64,000 nucleotides of DNA from Arcticibacter sp045629565 (GCF_045629565.1 NZ_JAZQRL010000111.1:1-64000), one strand, 5' to 3'. Numbered from the stretch's first letter, positions 25,086 through 34,916 are shown. The notes: generated by a model not told the origin, from the sequence alone. Numbers and translations are program-made.

Positions 25086-26939
25086 CTATTTTTGTAATTC
25101 CAGCACCCATGTGGTCTTTGCGGGTACGTTGATGGTTTGCAGTGAGTTGATTTTTTGAGAACTGATGATGTTGACAGCCTGAGTGAACCCGTCCAGGCGC
25201 TCATAGAAGCGTTTTAATGACAGATCTGATGCAGTATCATTCGTGTTCATAATGATCATCACCGTTTTATCTGCGTTATACCGGAAGTAGACATAGATGC
25301 CGTTTTCAGGCACATACTGCATCAGCTTACCGGTTTGCAGCACCTCGTTGTTCTTACGGTAATTCGCCAGTGTGCGCACGAAGCCGAATGCTTCGTTTTC
25401 TTTCTGCGTACGCCCCTGTGCGGTAAACTTGTTCTCCTTATCACCAGCCCATCCTCCTTTGAAATCTTCGCGAACAAGACCATCAGGATTGGAAAAATTC
25501 TTCATGAGAATCTCCGTACCGTAATACAGCTGGGGGATTCCCCTTGTGGTGAGTAACCAGGCTATACCCGATTTGAAATCATCAAAATCCTCCCCGACCA
25601 CCGAATAAAATCTGCTCAGGTCATGGTTGTCCAGAAATACGACATTTCTCGTAGCATCCTGATACATAAAGTCGCTCGCAATGGTCGTGTAAAGTTTATT
25701 TACGCCCTCATTCCAACCGAACTTTCCATTTAGGGTTTCGTTGATTCCCCAGAGCGTCTGGAAGTCGGTAACTCCGGGAAGCTCGGTATCAAAGCCTCTG
25801 TTAATCGTATTTCCCTGGGTAAAAAACGTCTGATTCGGGATGCCATGTACCCAGGTCTCAGCAAAGAAAGTAAAGCGAGGATATTCAGCCTTTATGAGCT
25901 TAGCCCATTCAGCCATAAACTCAGGATCATTGTAGGCGTAGGTATCAAGACGAAAGCCGTCCAGACCTGCGTATTCAATCCACCAGATATGGCTTTGGGT
26001 CAGATAGTTTTTCACCAATTCGTTATTCTGGTTCAGGTCAGGCATATGGCCGTCAAACCAACCGTCTGTCATGATCTTACGATCAGCCTCGGAAGCATAC
26101 GGATCAAATAGTACCTGGTCTTTGAACGAGGACTTCGTGAACTCAGGCCAGTTATGTACCCAATCTTTCGAAGGCATATCCTTCAGTATCCAATGCTGAC
26201 TTCCAAAGTGGTTATGCACCAAATCCTTGATCACTTTCATTCCACGGGCATGAGACTCATCAACCAGCTTTTTATAGAGCGCATTGTCGCCAAACCGGGG
26301 GTCTATCTTGTAATTCTCGGTGTTAGCATAGCCATGGTAAGAAGTTTTCGGCTGGTCATTCTCCAGTACGGGGTTAAGCCAGAGAGCAGTTACACCGAGG
26401 TCTTCGAGATAATCCAGGTTGTTTATAATGCCCTGTATATCTCCGCCGTGCCGGTAGTACATGGAATCGCGGTTCAGGGTCGTTTCCTGCATACCTTTTA
26501 TCACATCGTTGCGCTTGTCGCCGTTGGCAAAGCGATCTGGCATGATGAGGTAGATAAAATCTTTATTGGTTACCCCGAGAATGCGGTTAGATGATTTGTC
26601 GCGTTCCTTCAACTCGTAGGTATAACTGAGCTTTTTCTGATTTTTTCCTTGAAACTCTATATTGAATTTGCCCGGCTTTGCATCGGCTGCCACCAGCAGG
26701 TCAAGAAAGAGGTAGTTAGGGCTCTCCACTTTATGGACTTGAGAAAGCGTAACACCGGTGTGGTTCAATTTTACCTCCCTGGAGGCGATGCCCTTCCCAT
26801 GGACTACCAACTGCAACTTAGGGTTGTTCATACCCACCCACCAGAAAGAGGGTTCTATCCTTTCGAGATCCGGTACCTGAGCAAATGCCGCGAACTGTAA
26901 GAAAAAACAGACGAGGCTGAAAGTAAATTTAAATTTCAT
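25086..26939 (-). CDS. Periplasmic GH13 neopullulanase/cyclomaltodextrinase-like enzyme (SusA-like)
   Basis: 617 residues. A cleavable signal (AAFAQ) indicates export to the periplasm. Residues ~25-115 are a cyclomaltodextrinase-type N-terminal domain (PSFWWVGMNNPKLQLVVHGK). The GH13 barrel shows DLVHNH, GFRLDTYAY (nucleophile Asp), TFFAETW (acid/base Glu) and FLDNHDLSRF, followed by a C-terminal beta domain. This is the arrangement of Bacteroides SusA, which hydrolyses imported maltooligosaccharides. It is the first enzyme gene after susE, separated by 115 bases containing a hairpin. Confidence 0.9.
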   Translation of the reverse strand: MKFKFTFSLVCFFLQFAAFAQVPDLERIEPSFWWVGMNNPKLQLVVHGKGIASREVKLNHTGVTLSQVHKVESPNYLFLDLLVAADAKPGKFNIEFQGKNQKKLSYTYELKERDKSSNRILGVTNKDFIYLIMPDRFANGDKRNDVIKGMQETTLNRDSMYYRHGGDIQGIINNLDYLEDLGVTALWLNPVLENDQPKTSYHGYANTENYKIDPRFGDNALYKKLVDESHARGMKVIKDLVHNHFGSQHWILKDMPSKDWVHNWPEFTKSSFKDQVLFDPYASEADRKIMTDGWFDGHMPDLNQNNELVKNYLTQSHIWWIEYAGLDGFRLDTYAYNDPEFMAEWAKLIKAEYPRFTFFAETWVHGIPNQTFFTQGNTINRGFDTELPGVTDFQTLWGINETLNGKFGWNEGVNKLYTTIASDFMYQDATRNVVFLDNHDLSRFYSVVGEDFDDFKSGIAWLLTTRGIPQLYYGTEILMKNFSNPDGLVREDFKGGWAGDKENKFTAQGRTQKENEAFGFVRTLANYRKNNEVLQTGKLMQYVPENGIYVYFRYNADKTVMIIMNTNDTASDLSLKRFYERLDGFTQAVNIISSQKINSLQTINVPAKTTWVLELQK

Positions 26940-27006
26940 TCCTTATGTAATTAGGGGATGTCGCAGCAGAGTGACAGCGACTGTTTAAAAACAGGTAAAG
27001 AAACAG

Positions 27007-27046
27007 GTCTACTGCCCGGCTTCTGGGTAGATTCCCGGCAGTAGAC
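27007..27046 (-). promoter_or_regulatory. Hairpin between susE and the downstream enzyme genes
   Basis: GTCTACTGCC at 27007-27016 pairs with GGCAGTAGAC at 27037-27046 (10 bp, plus further GC pairs near the loop). In the transcribed direction it is followed by CTGTTTCTTT, a weak T-rich tail. It could be a leaky terminator or an mRNA-stabilising stem that raises susCDE output over the enzyme genes. Confidence 0.55.
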
Positions 27047-27054
27047 TTATTGAA

Positions 27055-28125
27055 TTACTTCTTCCTCAGCGTATACATATAGTAAGCGCCGTTAGACAGA
27101 TCCAGGGTAACATCATAAGTTCCTGATTCTGCCAGCTTGAAGTTTTTACCTCCAAAGCTCAGTACACCTTCACTACTTCCAGCACCCAGGTCGATAAGCC
27201 ACTCGCCGTTGGCTCTGAATTTAAACTCCTTATCGTCTCCGCCCGTCAGTGTAACGGTAGTCTTCCAGACCTGTGCTTGTTCATCGTAAGTAAGTGGAGT
27301 ATCTGCCTCCCAGCCTCCGGGAGTTGCGTTGCCTATCAAAGCCCAGGTAGTCTTCACCGCAGACCAGGCTAAGGTCTCCTTGTTGAACTTGATCAGGTAG
27401 TAACCCGCTCCTTCTTGTTTCACATTTCCGCCGGTTAAGCTTAAAAGTCCAGGCCCACCGTCACCATAAGCAGGTTCCGTCCAGTTTCTGGCGGTAGTAA
27501 GCTTAAATTCAGTAGAGGCCGTCGGAAAGTTCACAAATCCTTCATACATGCCATCATTCTTCGCAGAACGAATCGCGGGCGCAGTTTCAGGTGACCATCC
27601 CTGATGACTTCCTACAACGTAGAGAGATGGATAGTCAGGAACCGTTGACAGGAGATAGGGGGTTACTTTCATACTCACGACATTTGAATACACCGGCATG
27701 GAATTATCAGACACCATGGTTTTCAAACGAACCTCCAGCGTAGATTCTACATTAACCGGGAGTTCAAGCCTGTTCACAAGCAAGGCATTAAAATCAGCGC
27801 CGTTGTATTTTCCGAGAGTCCGCCCGGTCATATCGACCTGATAAGGGGACGCAAAGTTCTGTCCGGCAGCATCCATTTCCAGTGTGTATTCCACAACATC
27901 GATGGCGCTTTGCGGTTGAGACCAGGCCACCTCATATTTGTTCCAGGAGAACGAGATCACCGTATCTGCAGCAGTCTCCTCAGACAGGGTCAAGACATTT
28001 GACGACGCTGCGAGTACCGGGGATTCGCCAGTATTGATGGTTAGCTTCTCCTCCTCTTTTTTACAGGATGCAAGCACGAGTATGGTCAGTGCAATTATCC
28101 CTATATTATTGAATATCTTTTTCAT
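27055..28125 (-). CDS. SusE/SusF-type starch-binding outer membrane lipoprotein
   Basis: 356 residues. Lipobox LVLASC (Cys21). An N-terminal SusE Ig-like domain (residues ~35-155; FSWNKYEVAWSQPQSAIDVVEYTLEMD) is followed by two starch-binding-type modules: YVVGSHQGWSPETAPAI (~168) and ALIGNATPGGWEADTPL (~265), each with the aromatic G.W pattern of SusE/F carbohydrate-binding domains. It should hold starch at the cell surface beside SusC/D. It lies 100 bases downstream of susD. Confidence 0.88.
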   Translation of the reverse strand: MKKIFNNIGIIALTILVLASCKKEEEKLTINTGESPVLAASSNVLTLSEETAADTVISFSWNKYEVAWSQPQSAIDVVEYTLEMDAAGQNFASPYQVDMTGRTLGKYNGADFNALLVNRLELPVNVESTLEVRLKTMVSDNSMPVYSNVVSMKVTPYLLSTVPDYPSLYVVGSHQGWSPETAPAIRSAKNDGMYEGFVNFPTASTEFKLTTARNWTEPAYGDGGPGLLSLTGGNVKQEGAGYYLIKFNKETLAWSAVKTTWALIGNATPGGWEADTPLTYDEQAQVWKTTVTLTGGDDKEFKFRANGEWLIDLGAGSSEGVLSFGGKNFKLAESGTYDVTLDLSNGAYYMYTLRKK

Positions 28126-28225
28126 CAGACTATAGTTTCTTTTTTATGGTAAACAAGCTATCGACCCAGAGACCGCTGCACGGCGTGAACGCCTGTGGAT
28201 GATAGTTTCATATATGCGAGATATC

Positions 28226-29803
28226 TTAATAACCGGTGTTCTGTGTCAGGTTTGGATTCGCAATAACATCAGATGCCGGAAGCGGATACAGCGTGCGGTA
28301 AGGCTCCACAGCCTTTCCGTTGATAACGCCACCTTTATATGGCCATAAATAGTTTCCCTCTACAAACCGGCCATAACGAATGAGATCTGTACGTCTGAAA
28401 CCTTCCCAATATAGCTCTCTGGCACGTTCATCTAAGACGTCATCGACCGTAAGTGCGGATACATTGCCCGAAGCATTACCGTAAGCGCGCTGACGCAGGA
28501 GGTTCACGTAGTTTACTGCTGTTGAAGAGCTGCCTGTTCCTCCTCGCAGTACCGCTTCGGCATAAATCAAATACATCTCTGCCAGGCGGAACAAAGGAAA
28601 GTCTGTCGAACAGAAAGTACCACCAATAGATTCGGCAGTGGCGCCTGTTGATGTGATATTCGTAAACTTGGTCACTGCAAGGCCTTCTTTGAAGACAGAC
28701 ATGTCGTTGATTACCGGATTGTCGCCAAAGAACATAGCTCTCTTGTCTGCTGTCGTTTTATAATCTCCAAAAGATTCCGGAAGATTCTCGCGGCTGCGGT
28801 TTCCGCCCCATCCACCTCTTGGAATACCAAAGCTTTCAGGTTTCATATCGCCGTTCACAGCGGCATTGATCAGGTATGTCGTACCACCGTAATTCTGGGT
28901 TTTTACACCATCGTAGTTGATGGAAAAAATAACCTCAGGATTATTAAGGTGGTTATCAGCCTTAAACAAGTTGGCGTATACAGGGTGCAGAGAATATTTA
29001 CCTGAGTTTATCACCTTATCGGCATAATTTGCTGCTTCTGTAAACTTAGATGTGCCCGTATATACCTGTGCATTGAGATAAAGCCGGGCTAGCAACGCCC
29101 ATGCAGCACCTTTAGTTGCACGTCCGTATTCATTCGTTTCCTGTAGGTTTGCTTCGATTGCAAGTAACTCCGACTCGACGTACGCGAATAGATCTGCACG
29201 GGAAATTTGCTGCGGAGACTCCTTACCTACAGTACTTTCTTCTGTCACAAAAGGAGGATTGCCGAAAAGGTCCATCAGCACCCAGTATTGAAATGCTCTT
29301 AAAAAGCGTGCTTCATTAGCATAATCCTTAATAGTGGCAGCATCGGCACCAGAAATACCCCGGGAGGCCAGTTTCGCGTCGGTACTCTCGCGTAAAAACT
29401 CATTAACCAGTGTAACCTGATAGATGCTGCGTGCATAAACACCGAGCAACATAATGTTAGAAGACGACCAGTTCATATAATCCAGGCCTGGAATGCCGTC
29501 ATCGCCCACCCAGGCACAGGCGGCCTCATCAGTAGGTAATTGTTGCACCATCCAGTATAAGCGCAGAAAGTCAGACGTTCCGGCATCAATCCCGCCAAGA
29601 TCACCTGAACCAGGACCTTGATTACCCGTATTAGCCATACTTCCGTATACTTTGGCGATCCCGCTTTTATAGCCCTCGGGCGTTGAGTAGGCAACATCTG
29701 CCGTGATATCATTTGTCGGTGCCAGATTCAAATCCTTCTTACATGAAGAAGCAAGGAATAGGCAGCCTATTATCGCTGTGAATAATTTATTCTGTTTTTT
29801 CAT
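28226..29803 (-). CDS. SusD/RagB-family glycan-binding lipoprotein (starch locus)
   Basis: 525 residues. Lipobox FLASSC (Cys21). The SusD-like TPR-rich N-terminal region (residues ~60-210, with EARFLRAFQYWVLMDLFGNPPFV) and the C-terminal RagB/SusD signature (FPLFRLAEMYLIYAEAVLRGG, VNLLRQRAYG, DERARELYWEGFRRTDLIRYGRF) are clear. SusD forms the lid over the SusC channel and binds oligosaccharides. It follows susC by 17 bases. Confidence 0.93.
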   Translation of the reverse strand: MKKQNKLFTAIIGCLFLASSCKKDLNLAPTNDITADVAYSTPEGYKSGIAKVYGSMANTGNQGPGSGDLGGIDAGTSDFLRLYWMVQQLPTDEAACAWVGDDGIPGLDYMNWSSSNIMLLGVYARSIYQVTLVNEFLRESTDAKLASRGISGADAATIKDYANEARFLRAFQYWVLMDLFGNPPFVTEESTVGKESPQQISRADLFAYVESELLAIEANLQETNEYGRATKGAAWALLARLYLNAQVYTGTSKFTEAANYADKVINSGKYSLHPVYANLFKADNHLNNPEVIFSINYDGVKTQNYGGTTYLINAAVNGDMKPESFGIPRGGWGGNRSRENLPESFGDYKTTADKRAMFFGDNPVINDMSVFKEGLAVTKFTNITSTGATAESIGGTFCSTDFPLFRLAEMYLIYAEAVLRGGTGSSSTAVNYVNLLRQRAYGNASGNVSALTVDDVLDERARELYWEGFRRTDLIRYGRFVEGNYLWPYKGGVINGKAVEPYRTLYPLPASDVIANPNLTQNTGY

Positions 29804-29820
29804 CTCGATTCCTATAAAAA

Positions 29821-32808
29821 TTAAAAGCCAATGTTTAGACCCAATACAAATGTTCTTGGTCTTGGATACAGCTGATAGTCAATACCATTCTGCACCTCTG
29901 GATCAATTCCTTTATAATTGGTCACCGTAAACACGTTTTGAACGTTAGCCGAAACGGTCAGGTTGCCGGTTGTGCGATTATTAAGGATATTACCTGCGTT
30001 ATAGCTTAGCCCAACGTTATCCATTTTCAGAAATGAAGCATTCTTTACGAAGTAATCACTCTGGTATTGAGCAGTGGTAAAGCCTGAATGGTAAAAGTCT
30101 CTGGTGACATTGTTTAAGATACCTGCACCTGCGTTCAATAAGGCAGACCTGGTAGAGAAGTTCGATGATACGTTGTCGTAAAGGTAATTACCTAAACTAG
30201 CACGCATAACGGTGTTCAATGTCCATTTCTTATAGTTAACTCCTGTCGAGAAGCCGAGGATAAATTTCGGAGCAGGAGACTTGTAGAAATACCTGTCATT
30301 TTCGGTGATGGCCCCGTCGCCGTTCAGGTCAGCATAAACGCCCTGCAGTGGCTTTCCCTCAGCATCGTAAACCTGCTTAAATACATTGAATGCGTAAGGC
30401 GCGCGGTTTAACGTATGTGCCTGAACGAAGTTTCCGGTAGACCCCTTAATGCCTCCTGTAAGCACCCGGTAGTTGGGGTCAAATGATGCCGTAAGATTGG
30501 TGACCTTCAATCTGTTATAAGTGAGGTTAAATCCGAGGTCCCATGAAAAATCATCCTTCAGTACAGGCTTGCCATTCAAAGAGAACTCAAAACCTGTTGC
30601 TTCCATGTTACCTACGTTGGTTAGCAGCTGATTGCTGAAGTTCGAACCAATAGGAATAGGGATAACGCTTAACAGATCTTTCGTTTTCTTTTTGTAAACA
30701 TCGATACTTCCATTGATGCGACCGTTCAAGAACCCGTAGTCTAAACCTGCGTTGTATGTTTCGGTCGTTTCCCACTTCACGTTTTCGTCATACGCTACCG
30801 GAGCGTTCATATAATAAAACTGGCCACCGAATTCATACATGGATTCGTTGCTGCTGGTCGCATAATTTGGCAGGTAAGAGTAATTGGCTATACCCTCCTG
30901 TTGTCCGGTTACACCATAACTTAATCTCAGTTTCAGGTCCGAAAGTGCTGGAACTGACTGCAAAAAGTTTTCCTCGTTGATTCTCCAGGTAAAAGCAGCA
31001 GAAGGGAAAACACCCCAGCGGTTATCTTCGCTAAAGCGTGAAGAACCATCCGTACGCACTGTACCTGCCAGAATATATTTCTCGTTAAACGTGTAGATTA
31101 CGCGACCATAATAAGACAATAGTCTGTTTTCAGGCTGGTCAAAAGGATAAACCGGCGTAGAAGTAACCGTGGTACGGTCGCCCTGATAGGCGTTAAAATT
31201 GTATACTTTGGTTCTATTGGCGTAAAACCCATATCCTGCCGTTGCGTTAATGTTACTTTTCAGGGAAGGGATATCTTTGGCGTAGTTCAGATAGAACTCA
31301 ACCACCTTATTGGAGATATCAGATTTGTACTCCTTGAAATATCCACTTGTAGATGCACTCTGCGCGGCAAAATCAGGAATATAGGTGGAGCCCTTACCCT
31401 GGGATACATCATACCCCAAATTCAGGTTGGCGTGCAGCTCAGGCAGGAAGTGGAATGAATAGTCGAACTGCAAGTTACCGAAACTACGGGCTGTTTCGCC
31501 CTGATCGTCTTTTAATTTAATCAGTCCTACGGGGTTCCTTGGCGCATTGGGATTCGGAACTCCGGAAGCCTGTAGCCACTCAAAATAATTGCCGTATTTG
31601 TTTTCTGTACGAACAGGCTGCGTTGGGTCAAATTGAATAGCATTAGCTATCCCGTCCTGAAAAGCAAAACGTGACTTCGTCATTGATCCTTTCAGGTTCA
31701 GGTCAATCTTCAGGTGATCGTCAAACAACTTAGGTGTCAAACTAACAGCTCCTGAAGTACGTTTAAGGTTGTCCGTAATCAGCGTTCCGTCCTGATTCAG
31801 GTATCCCAGAGATACGCGATAAGGCATATTCTTGTACGCACCAGCGATGCTGAGATTGTTGTCGGTAGTGAAAGCCTTCTGATAGATTTCATCCTGCCAG
31901 TTCGTGTTTGCCGATCCCAACATCGCAATCTGCGACGCTGATCCGTTCGCATTAACGAAATCGCGGATCTCATCGGCAGACAGAACATCCAATTGTCTTG
32001 CAACCGTAGCAACCGAGTTCTGAGTACTAAAGCTCAAAGCGGGTTTTCCACTTTTCCCTTTTTTAGTGGTAATTAATACGACTCCGTTGGAGGCTCTCGA
32101 TCCGTAAATAGCGGTGGCATTTGCGTCCTTCAGTATAGTGAAGGTTTCAATGTCATTAGGATTGATTAATGAAAGAGGATTTCCTACACCAGGCAAGGTA
32201 TTATTGCCGTCTTTGTCTTTGAAGCTTGACAAAGGCACACCATCTACCACTATTAGAGGGTCATTACTTGCATTCAGCGATGCTCCCCCGCGTATCCGGA
32301 TCGTGCTTCCGCCACCCGGCTGTCCCCCATTGGTGGTAACCTGTACCCCGGCGATTTTACCTACGATCAGCTGATCAGGCGAAGTAATGGTACCTCTTTG
32401 AAAGTCTTTTGAACTTATGGTTGAGATTGAACCGGTGACATCCTTTTTTTCCTGGGTACCGTATCCTATCACCACAACTTCATTTAAATTTTGCGCTGAT
32501 GGCACAAGTTTAAGCGACAGCTGCGTTGCTCCGTTAACAGTGACTTGCCTGTTGAGAATTTCGTACCCGATAAAGGTAACGGTTACAGCATATTCACCTG
32601 TAGGGAGGTTAGGGAGATTAAACTGCCCGTTGCCGTCAGTAGACGTTCCCCTGCTCAGGCTTTTAATGTTAACAGATGCCCCTGGCAGGGGTTGATTAGC
32701 TTCATCCAGTACCACTCCGCTGATACTTCCTGTCTGGGCATAGCTCCAGCCGGACAGCGCAACGAAGAATAGCAACAGAAGGATTCTCTCCATGTAACGT
32801 TTTTTCAT
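29821..32808 (-). CDS. SusC/RagA-family TonB-dependent transporter (starch locus)
   Basis: 995 residues from ATG 32808 (MKKRYMERILLLL); a start 12 codons further up is possible but lacks a signal-peptide look. After the signal (SYAQ) there is a carboxypeptidase-D-like domain (GSISGVVLDEANQPLPGASV), then the plug (PDQLIVGKIAGVQVTTNGGQ, STIRIRGGASLN, PLIVVDGVPL) and the beta-barrel ending LGLNIGF, with the usual aromatic C-terminus. There is no N-terminal STN domain, so no FecI/FecR-type signalling is expected; control fits the LacI operators upstream. It imports maltooligosaccharides with SusD. Confidence 0.93.
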   Translation of the reverse strand: MKKRYMERILLLLFFVALSGWSYAQTGSISGVVLDEANQPLPGASVNIKSLSRGTSTDGNGQFNLPNLPTGEYAVTVTFIGYEILNRQVTVNGATQLSLKLVPSAQNLNEVVVIGYGTQEKKDVTGSISTISSKDFQRGTITSPDQLIVGKIAGVQVTTNGGQPGGGSTIRIRGGASLNASNDPLIVVDGVPLSSFKDKDGNNTLPGVGNPLSLINPNDIETFTILKDANATAIYGSRASNGVVLITTKKGKSGKPALSFSTQNSVATVARQLDVLSADEIRDFVNANGSASQIAMLGSANTNWQDEIYQKAFTTDNNLSIAGAYKNMPYRVSLGYLNQDGTLITDNLKRTSGAVSLTPKLFDDHLKIDLNLKGSMTKSRFAFQDGIANAIQFDPTQPVRTENKYGNYFEWLQASGVPNPNAPRNPVGLIKLKDDQGETARSFGNLQFDYSFHFLPELHANLNLGYDVSQGKGSTYIPDFAAQSASTSGYFKEYKSDISNKVVEFYLNYAKDIPSLKSNINATAGYGFYANRTKVYNFNAYQGDRTTVTSTPVYPFDQPENRLLSYYGRVIYTFNEKYILAGTVRTDGSSRFSEDNRWGVFPSAAFTWRINEENFLQSVPALSDLKLRLSYGVTGQQEGIANYSYLPNYATSSNESMYEFGGQFYYMNAPVAYDENVKWETTETYNAGLDYGFLNGRINGSIDVYKKKTKDLLSVIPIPIGSNFSNQLLTNVGNMEATGFEFSLNGKPVLKDDFSWDLGFNLTYNRLKVTNLTASFDPNYRVLTGGIKGSTGNFVQAHTLNRAPYAFNVFKQVYDAEGKPLQGVYADLNGDGAITENDRYFYKSPAPKFILGFSTGVNYKKWTLNTVMRASLGNYLYDNVSSNFSTRSALLNAGAGILNNVTRDFYHSGFTTAQYQSDYFVKNASFLKMDNVGLSYNAGNILNNRTTGNLTVSANVQNVFTVTNYKGIDPEVQNGIDYQLYPRPRTFVLGLNIGF

Positions 32809-32873
32809 TTTAGGGTTATTTAAGTTTGAATGTAGGGTTAGCAAAACCAGCGTTTTGTATGGGTTAAAGGTAG

Positions 32874-32889
32874 TCGGGAACGTTCCCGA
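32874..32889. promoter_or_regulatory. LacI-family operator 1
   Basis: TCGGGAACGTTCCCGA, a perfect 16-bp palindrome with the central CG typical of LacI/PurR-family operators. It is 66 bases upstream of the susC start. Confidence 0.85.
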
Positions 32890-33062
32890 ACAAAAGCTTT
32901 CCCAACAAAAGTTATTAACATTGTTGCTTCAAGGCTAGCTCATTCGGTCTGAAAGATTCTTCGGATATCTGGAACAGTATATAATACTCTTTATCAGTTA
33001 GTTACAATATAATAAAACTCGCGTCGGCTGCATGGATACATCGTCAGAGAAGAGCGCTCGTT

Positions 33063-33078
33063 CTGGGAACGTTCCCGA
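33063..33078. promoter_or_regulatory. LacI-family operator 2
   Basis: CTGGGAACGTTCCCGA; the central 12 bases are identical to operator 1. Centre to centre the two are 189 bp apart, which is 18.0 turns at 10.5 bp, suiting repression by DNA looping. Confidence 0.82.
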
Positions 33079-33162
33079 ATGTGGAAAACTTTAGGATGTG
33101 TAAGCACTGAATATGCGCCTTTCGGACGTAAAAAAGATGGTGAAACGCTTAATATTTACTCG

Positions 33163-34167
33163 CTAGAGACTGGAGTTTCGGATGATGAGTTCAGAGGCCA
33201 GCACCACATTTTCATGTTCATCCGGATTGGCATCTTCAAGACGTCGGAAAAGAATACGGGCGGCCTCCTTCCCCATATCAAAGGCGGGTTGCGTAATGGT
33301 GGATAACGAAGGATTTAAAAGGGACGCGATCTCCAGACTGGAGAAACATACCACTTTCAGGTCCTGGCCTATTCGTATACCCTGCTCGTGACAAACATAG
33401 TAACTGGCGAGCGCAAGTCGTTCTACTGAAGCAAACACCCCATCGGGCTTAACGGTTCGGAAAACTTCGTCGAGCAACTCCATATTGCTCGACATTTCAT
33501 TGCTGCAATCAATAACCAGATCTTCAGAAAACTTGACTTTTGAAGACTCGAGAGCATCACAGTAGCCCTGCATTCTCATCTTTCCGATCGACAGATTTTT
33601 ATTCACTACCAAATAAACAATCTTTTTACAACCTTGATCCAGAAGATGTTTGGTAGCCGTAAAGCTACTTTCATAGTCGTTTGTCAGCACTTTCGATGCA
33701 ACAACATCATCATACACACGGTCAAAGAAGACTAGTGGAATAGTCTTCTTTCGTATTTTATGCATATAGCTGTGGTCTTTTGCCTCACCCGAAACAGACA
33801 TAATAATGCCATCAACCCTTCCGTTGTGAAGCTCAGAAAGGAATTCCACTTCTTTATCGAAATCGTCATTTGTCAGGTATATCAAAACATGGTACCCCTT
33901 TACCCTGGCGATCCTTTCAATGCCATTAATCGCCCTGGAAAAGAAATTATTGGCAATCTCCGGAACCACAACTGCGATGGTCTTGCTTTTATTTTCCCTG
34001 AGATTACTCGCGAGGTGATTGGGTTGATAGTTCAACTCCCGTGCCATAGCCAGTATCCTCTCTTTCGTCTCCTTATTGATGTCGTTATGGCCACGGAAAG
34101 CACGCGAGACAGTAGAGGTCGATAGGTTTAGCTTTTCTGCTAGTTGTTTAATATTGATTGAATCCAT
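33163..34167 (-). CDS. LacI-family transcriptional regulator of the alpha-glucan operon
   Basis: 334 residues. The N-terminal HTH is textbook: INIKQLAEKLNLSTSTVSRAFRG, then the hinge helix NYQPNHLASNLR. The periplasmic-binding-like ligand domain follows (TIAVVVPEIANNFFSRAINGIE, GIIMSVSGEA, VVFFDRVYDD-like segment, TKHLLDQGCKKIVYLV, STITQPAFDMGKEAA). It probably senses maltose or a phosphorylated glucose derivative and represses or activates the downstream susC-to-amylase operon through the two GGGAACGTTCCC palindromes. Bacteroides thetaiotaomicron uses the unrelated membrane protein SusR; a LacI regulator is the arrangement known in Flavobacteriia-type maltose loci. It has its own -7 box. Confidence 0.93.
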   Translation of the reverse strand: MDSINIKQLAEKLNLSTSTVSRAFRGHNDINKETKERILAMARELNYQPNHLASNLRENKSKTIAVVVPEIANNFFSRAINGIERIARVKGYHVLIYLTNDDFDKEVEFLSELHNGRVDGIIMSVSGEAKDHSYMHKIRKKTIPLVFFDRVYDDVVASKVLTNDYESSFTATKHLLDQGCKKIVYLVVNKNLSIGKMRMQGYCDALESSKVKFSEDLVIDCSNEMSSNMELLDEVFRTVKPDGVFASVERLALASYYVCHEQGIRIGQDLKVVCFSSLEIASLLNPSLSTITQPAFDMGKEAARILFRRLEDANPDEHENVVLASELIIRNSSL

Positions 34168-34211
34168 TTAACAGCACTTATTAGATACGATTGCCGCTAA
34201 AACAAGGCATT

Positions 34212-34219
34212 CAAATATA
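34212..34219 (-). promoter_or_regulatory. -7 element of the LacI-type regulator promoter
   Basis: The reverse strand reads TATATTTG, an exact TAnnTTTG box, 44 bases upstream of the regulator's start. No clear TTG -33 element was found at the right distance. No GGGAACGTTCCC site is here, so autoregulation through that operator is not suggested. Confidence 0.5.
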
Positions 34220-34287
34220 CAGGCTTTTTGATGTAACTTTTACGCTAATTTACACTTTAAATGATCTCTGGCATTTCTGAATCACGA

Positions 34288-34776
34288 CTAAAGGCCTTTG
34301 ATTTTTTCGAAGATATACGGGATTTTCCTTTCGTCCTTCTCGTACAGTTCAAGCCGTCTATACCTGTTATATACATAAACGGAAGGATATTGCTGAGGCT
34401 GAAACTTGGGCAAGAATTCTTTATTCAGATCATTAAGTATCGTTACGTTCTTTTTATTAATGAGCTGAGGCCCGTACTTTTTCACGAAGTCGAGCGCTTC
34501 TTTTCTGCCATCGAGGGTCACCAGGTAAACTGAAACGCTCCGAAGATCAGCATACCGATCTCCGAGTGTCTTCATGGTAGTCTTGCAGTGTGTACACGTT
34601 ACGTCGAAAAAGCTAAATAGAGAAGCACGGTCCTTCGGTATTTGTTTCGAAAAGAAAGGATTACCGTCTACAGTAAAGAATGTAAAATCTGGAATTTCCC
34701 TGGCAGGGCTTTGTGCTCCCGCACCCGCTCCAAAGAATAAAAGCAGACTGGCGACAACTATTATGGGTAATTTCAT
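34288..34776 (-). CDS. Exported TlpA/redoxin-like thioredoxin-fold protein
   Basis: 162 residues. A signal peptide (LLLFFGAGAGAQS) sends it to the periplasm. The TlpA-like core PDFTFFTVDGNPFFSKQIP is followed by FSFFDVTCTHCKTTMKTL, in which CTHC is the redox-active CxxC pair, and by the cis-Pro region QQYPSVYVYN. Probably a periplasmic thiol-disulfide reductant or a peroxiredoxin-like protein. It lies between the two glycan loci and has no evident functional link to either. Confidence 0.83.
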   Translation of the reverse strand: MKLPIIVVASLLLFFGAGAGAQSPAREIPDFTFFTVDGNPFFSKQIPKDRASLFSFFDVTCTHCKTTMKTLGDRYADLRSVSVYLVTLDGRKEALDFVKKYGPQLINKKNVTILNDLNKEFLPKFQPQQYPSVYVYNRYRRLELYEKDERKIPYIFEKIKGL

Positions 34777-34916
34777 ATTATCTTTTTGTTGTGTTCGTTA
34801 AATAAAAGAAAATTACCCCTCATTGCCAAGTAAAAACTGCTATTCAGCAACGATTACAACTCAGCGGTCAGCATCATCTGTTCACCCATGAAATCTTTTT
34901 CTCTTTACTCCTGCAA

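Larger units (their letters stand above)
32809..33162. promoter_or_regulatory. Control region of the starch operon
   Basis: This 354-base gap lies between the LacI-type regulator and susC. It contains two copies of the perfect palindrome GGGAACGTTCCC, listed separately. A possible reverse-strand -7 element is TAACTTTTG (complement at 32906-32914, one base longer than consensus), which would put operator 1 just downstream of the transcription start. No gene is seen; the frame open at 33079-33306 is a shadow. Confidence 0.6.

Noticed and set aside
25085..25204. N-terminal extension of beta-phosphoglucomutase
   Set aside because: It overlaps the end of the GH13 gene in another frame; the HAD motif FDLDG is expected near residue 10, which fits the start at 25084.
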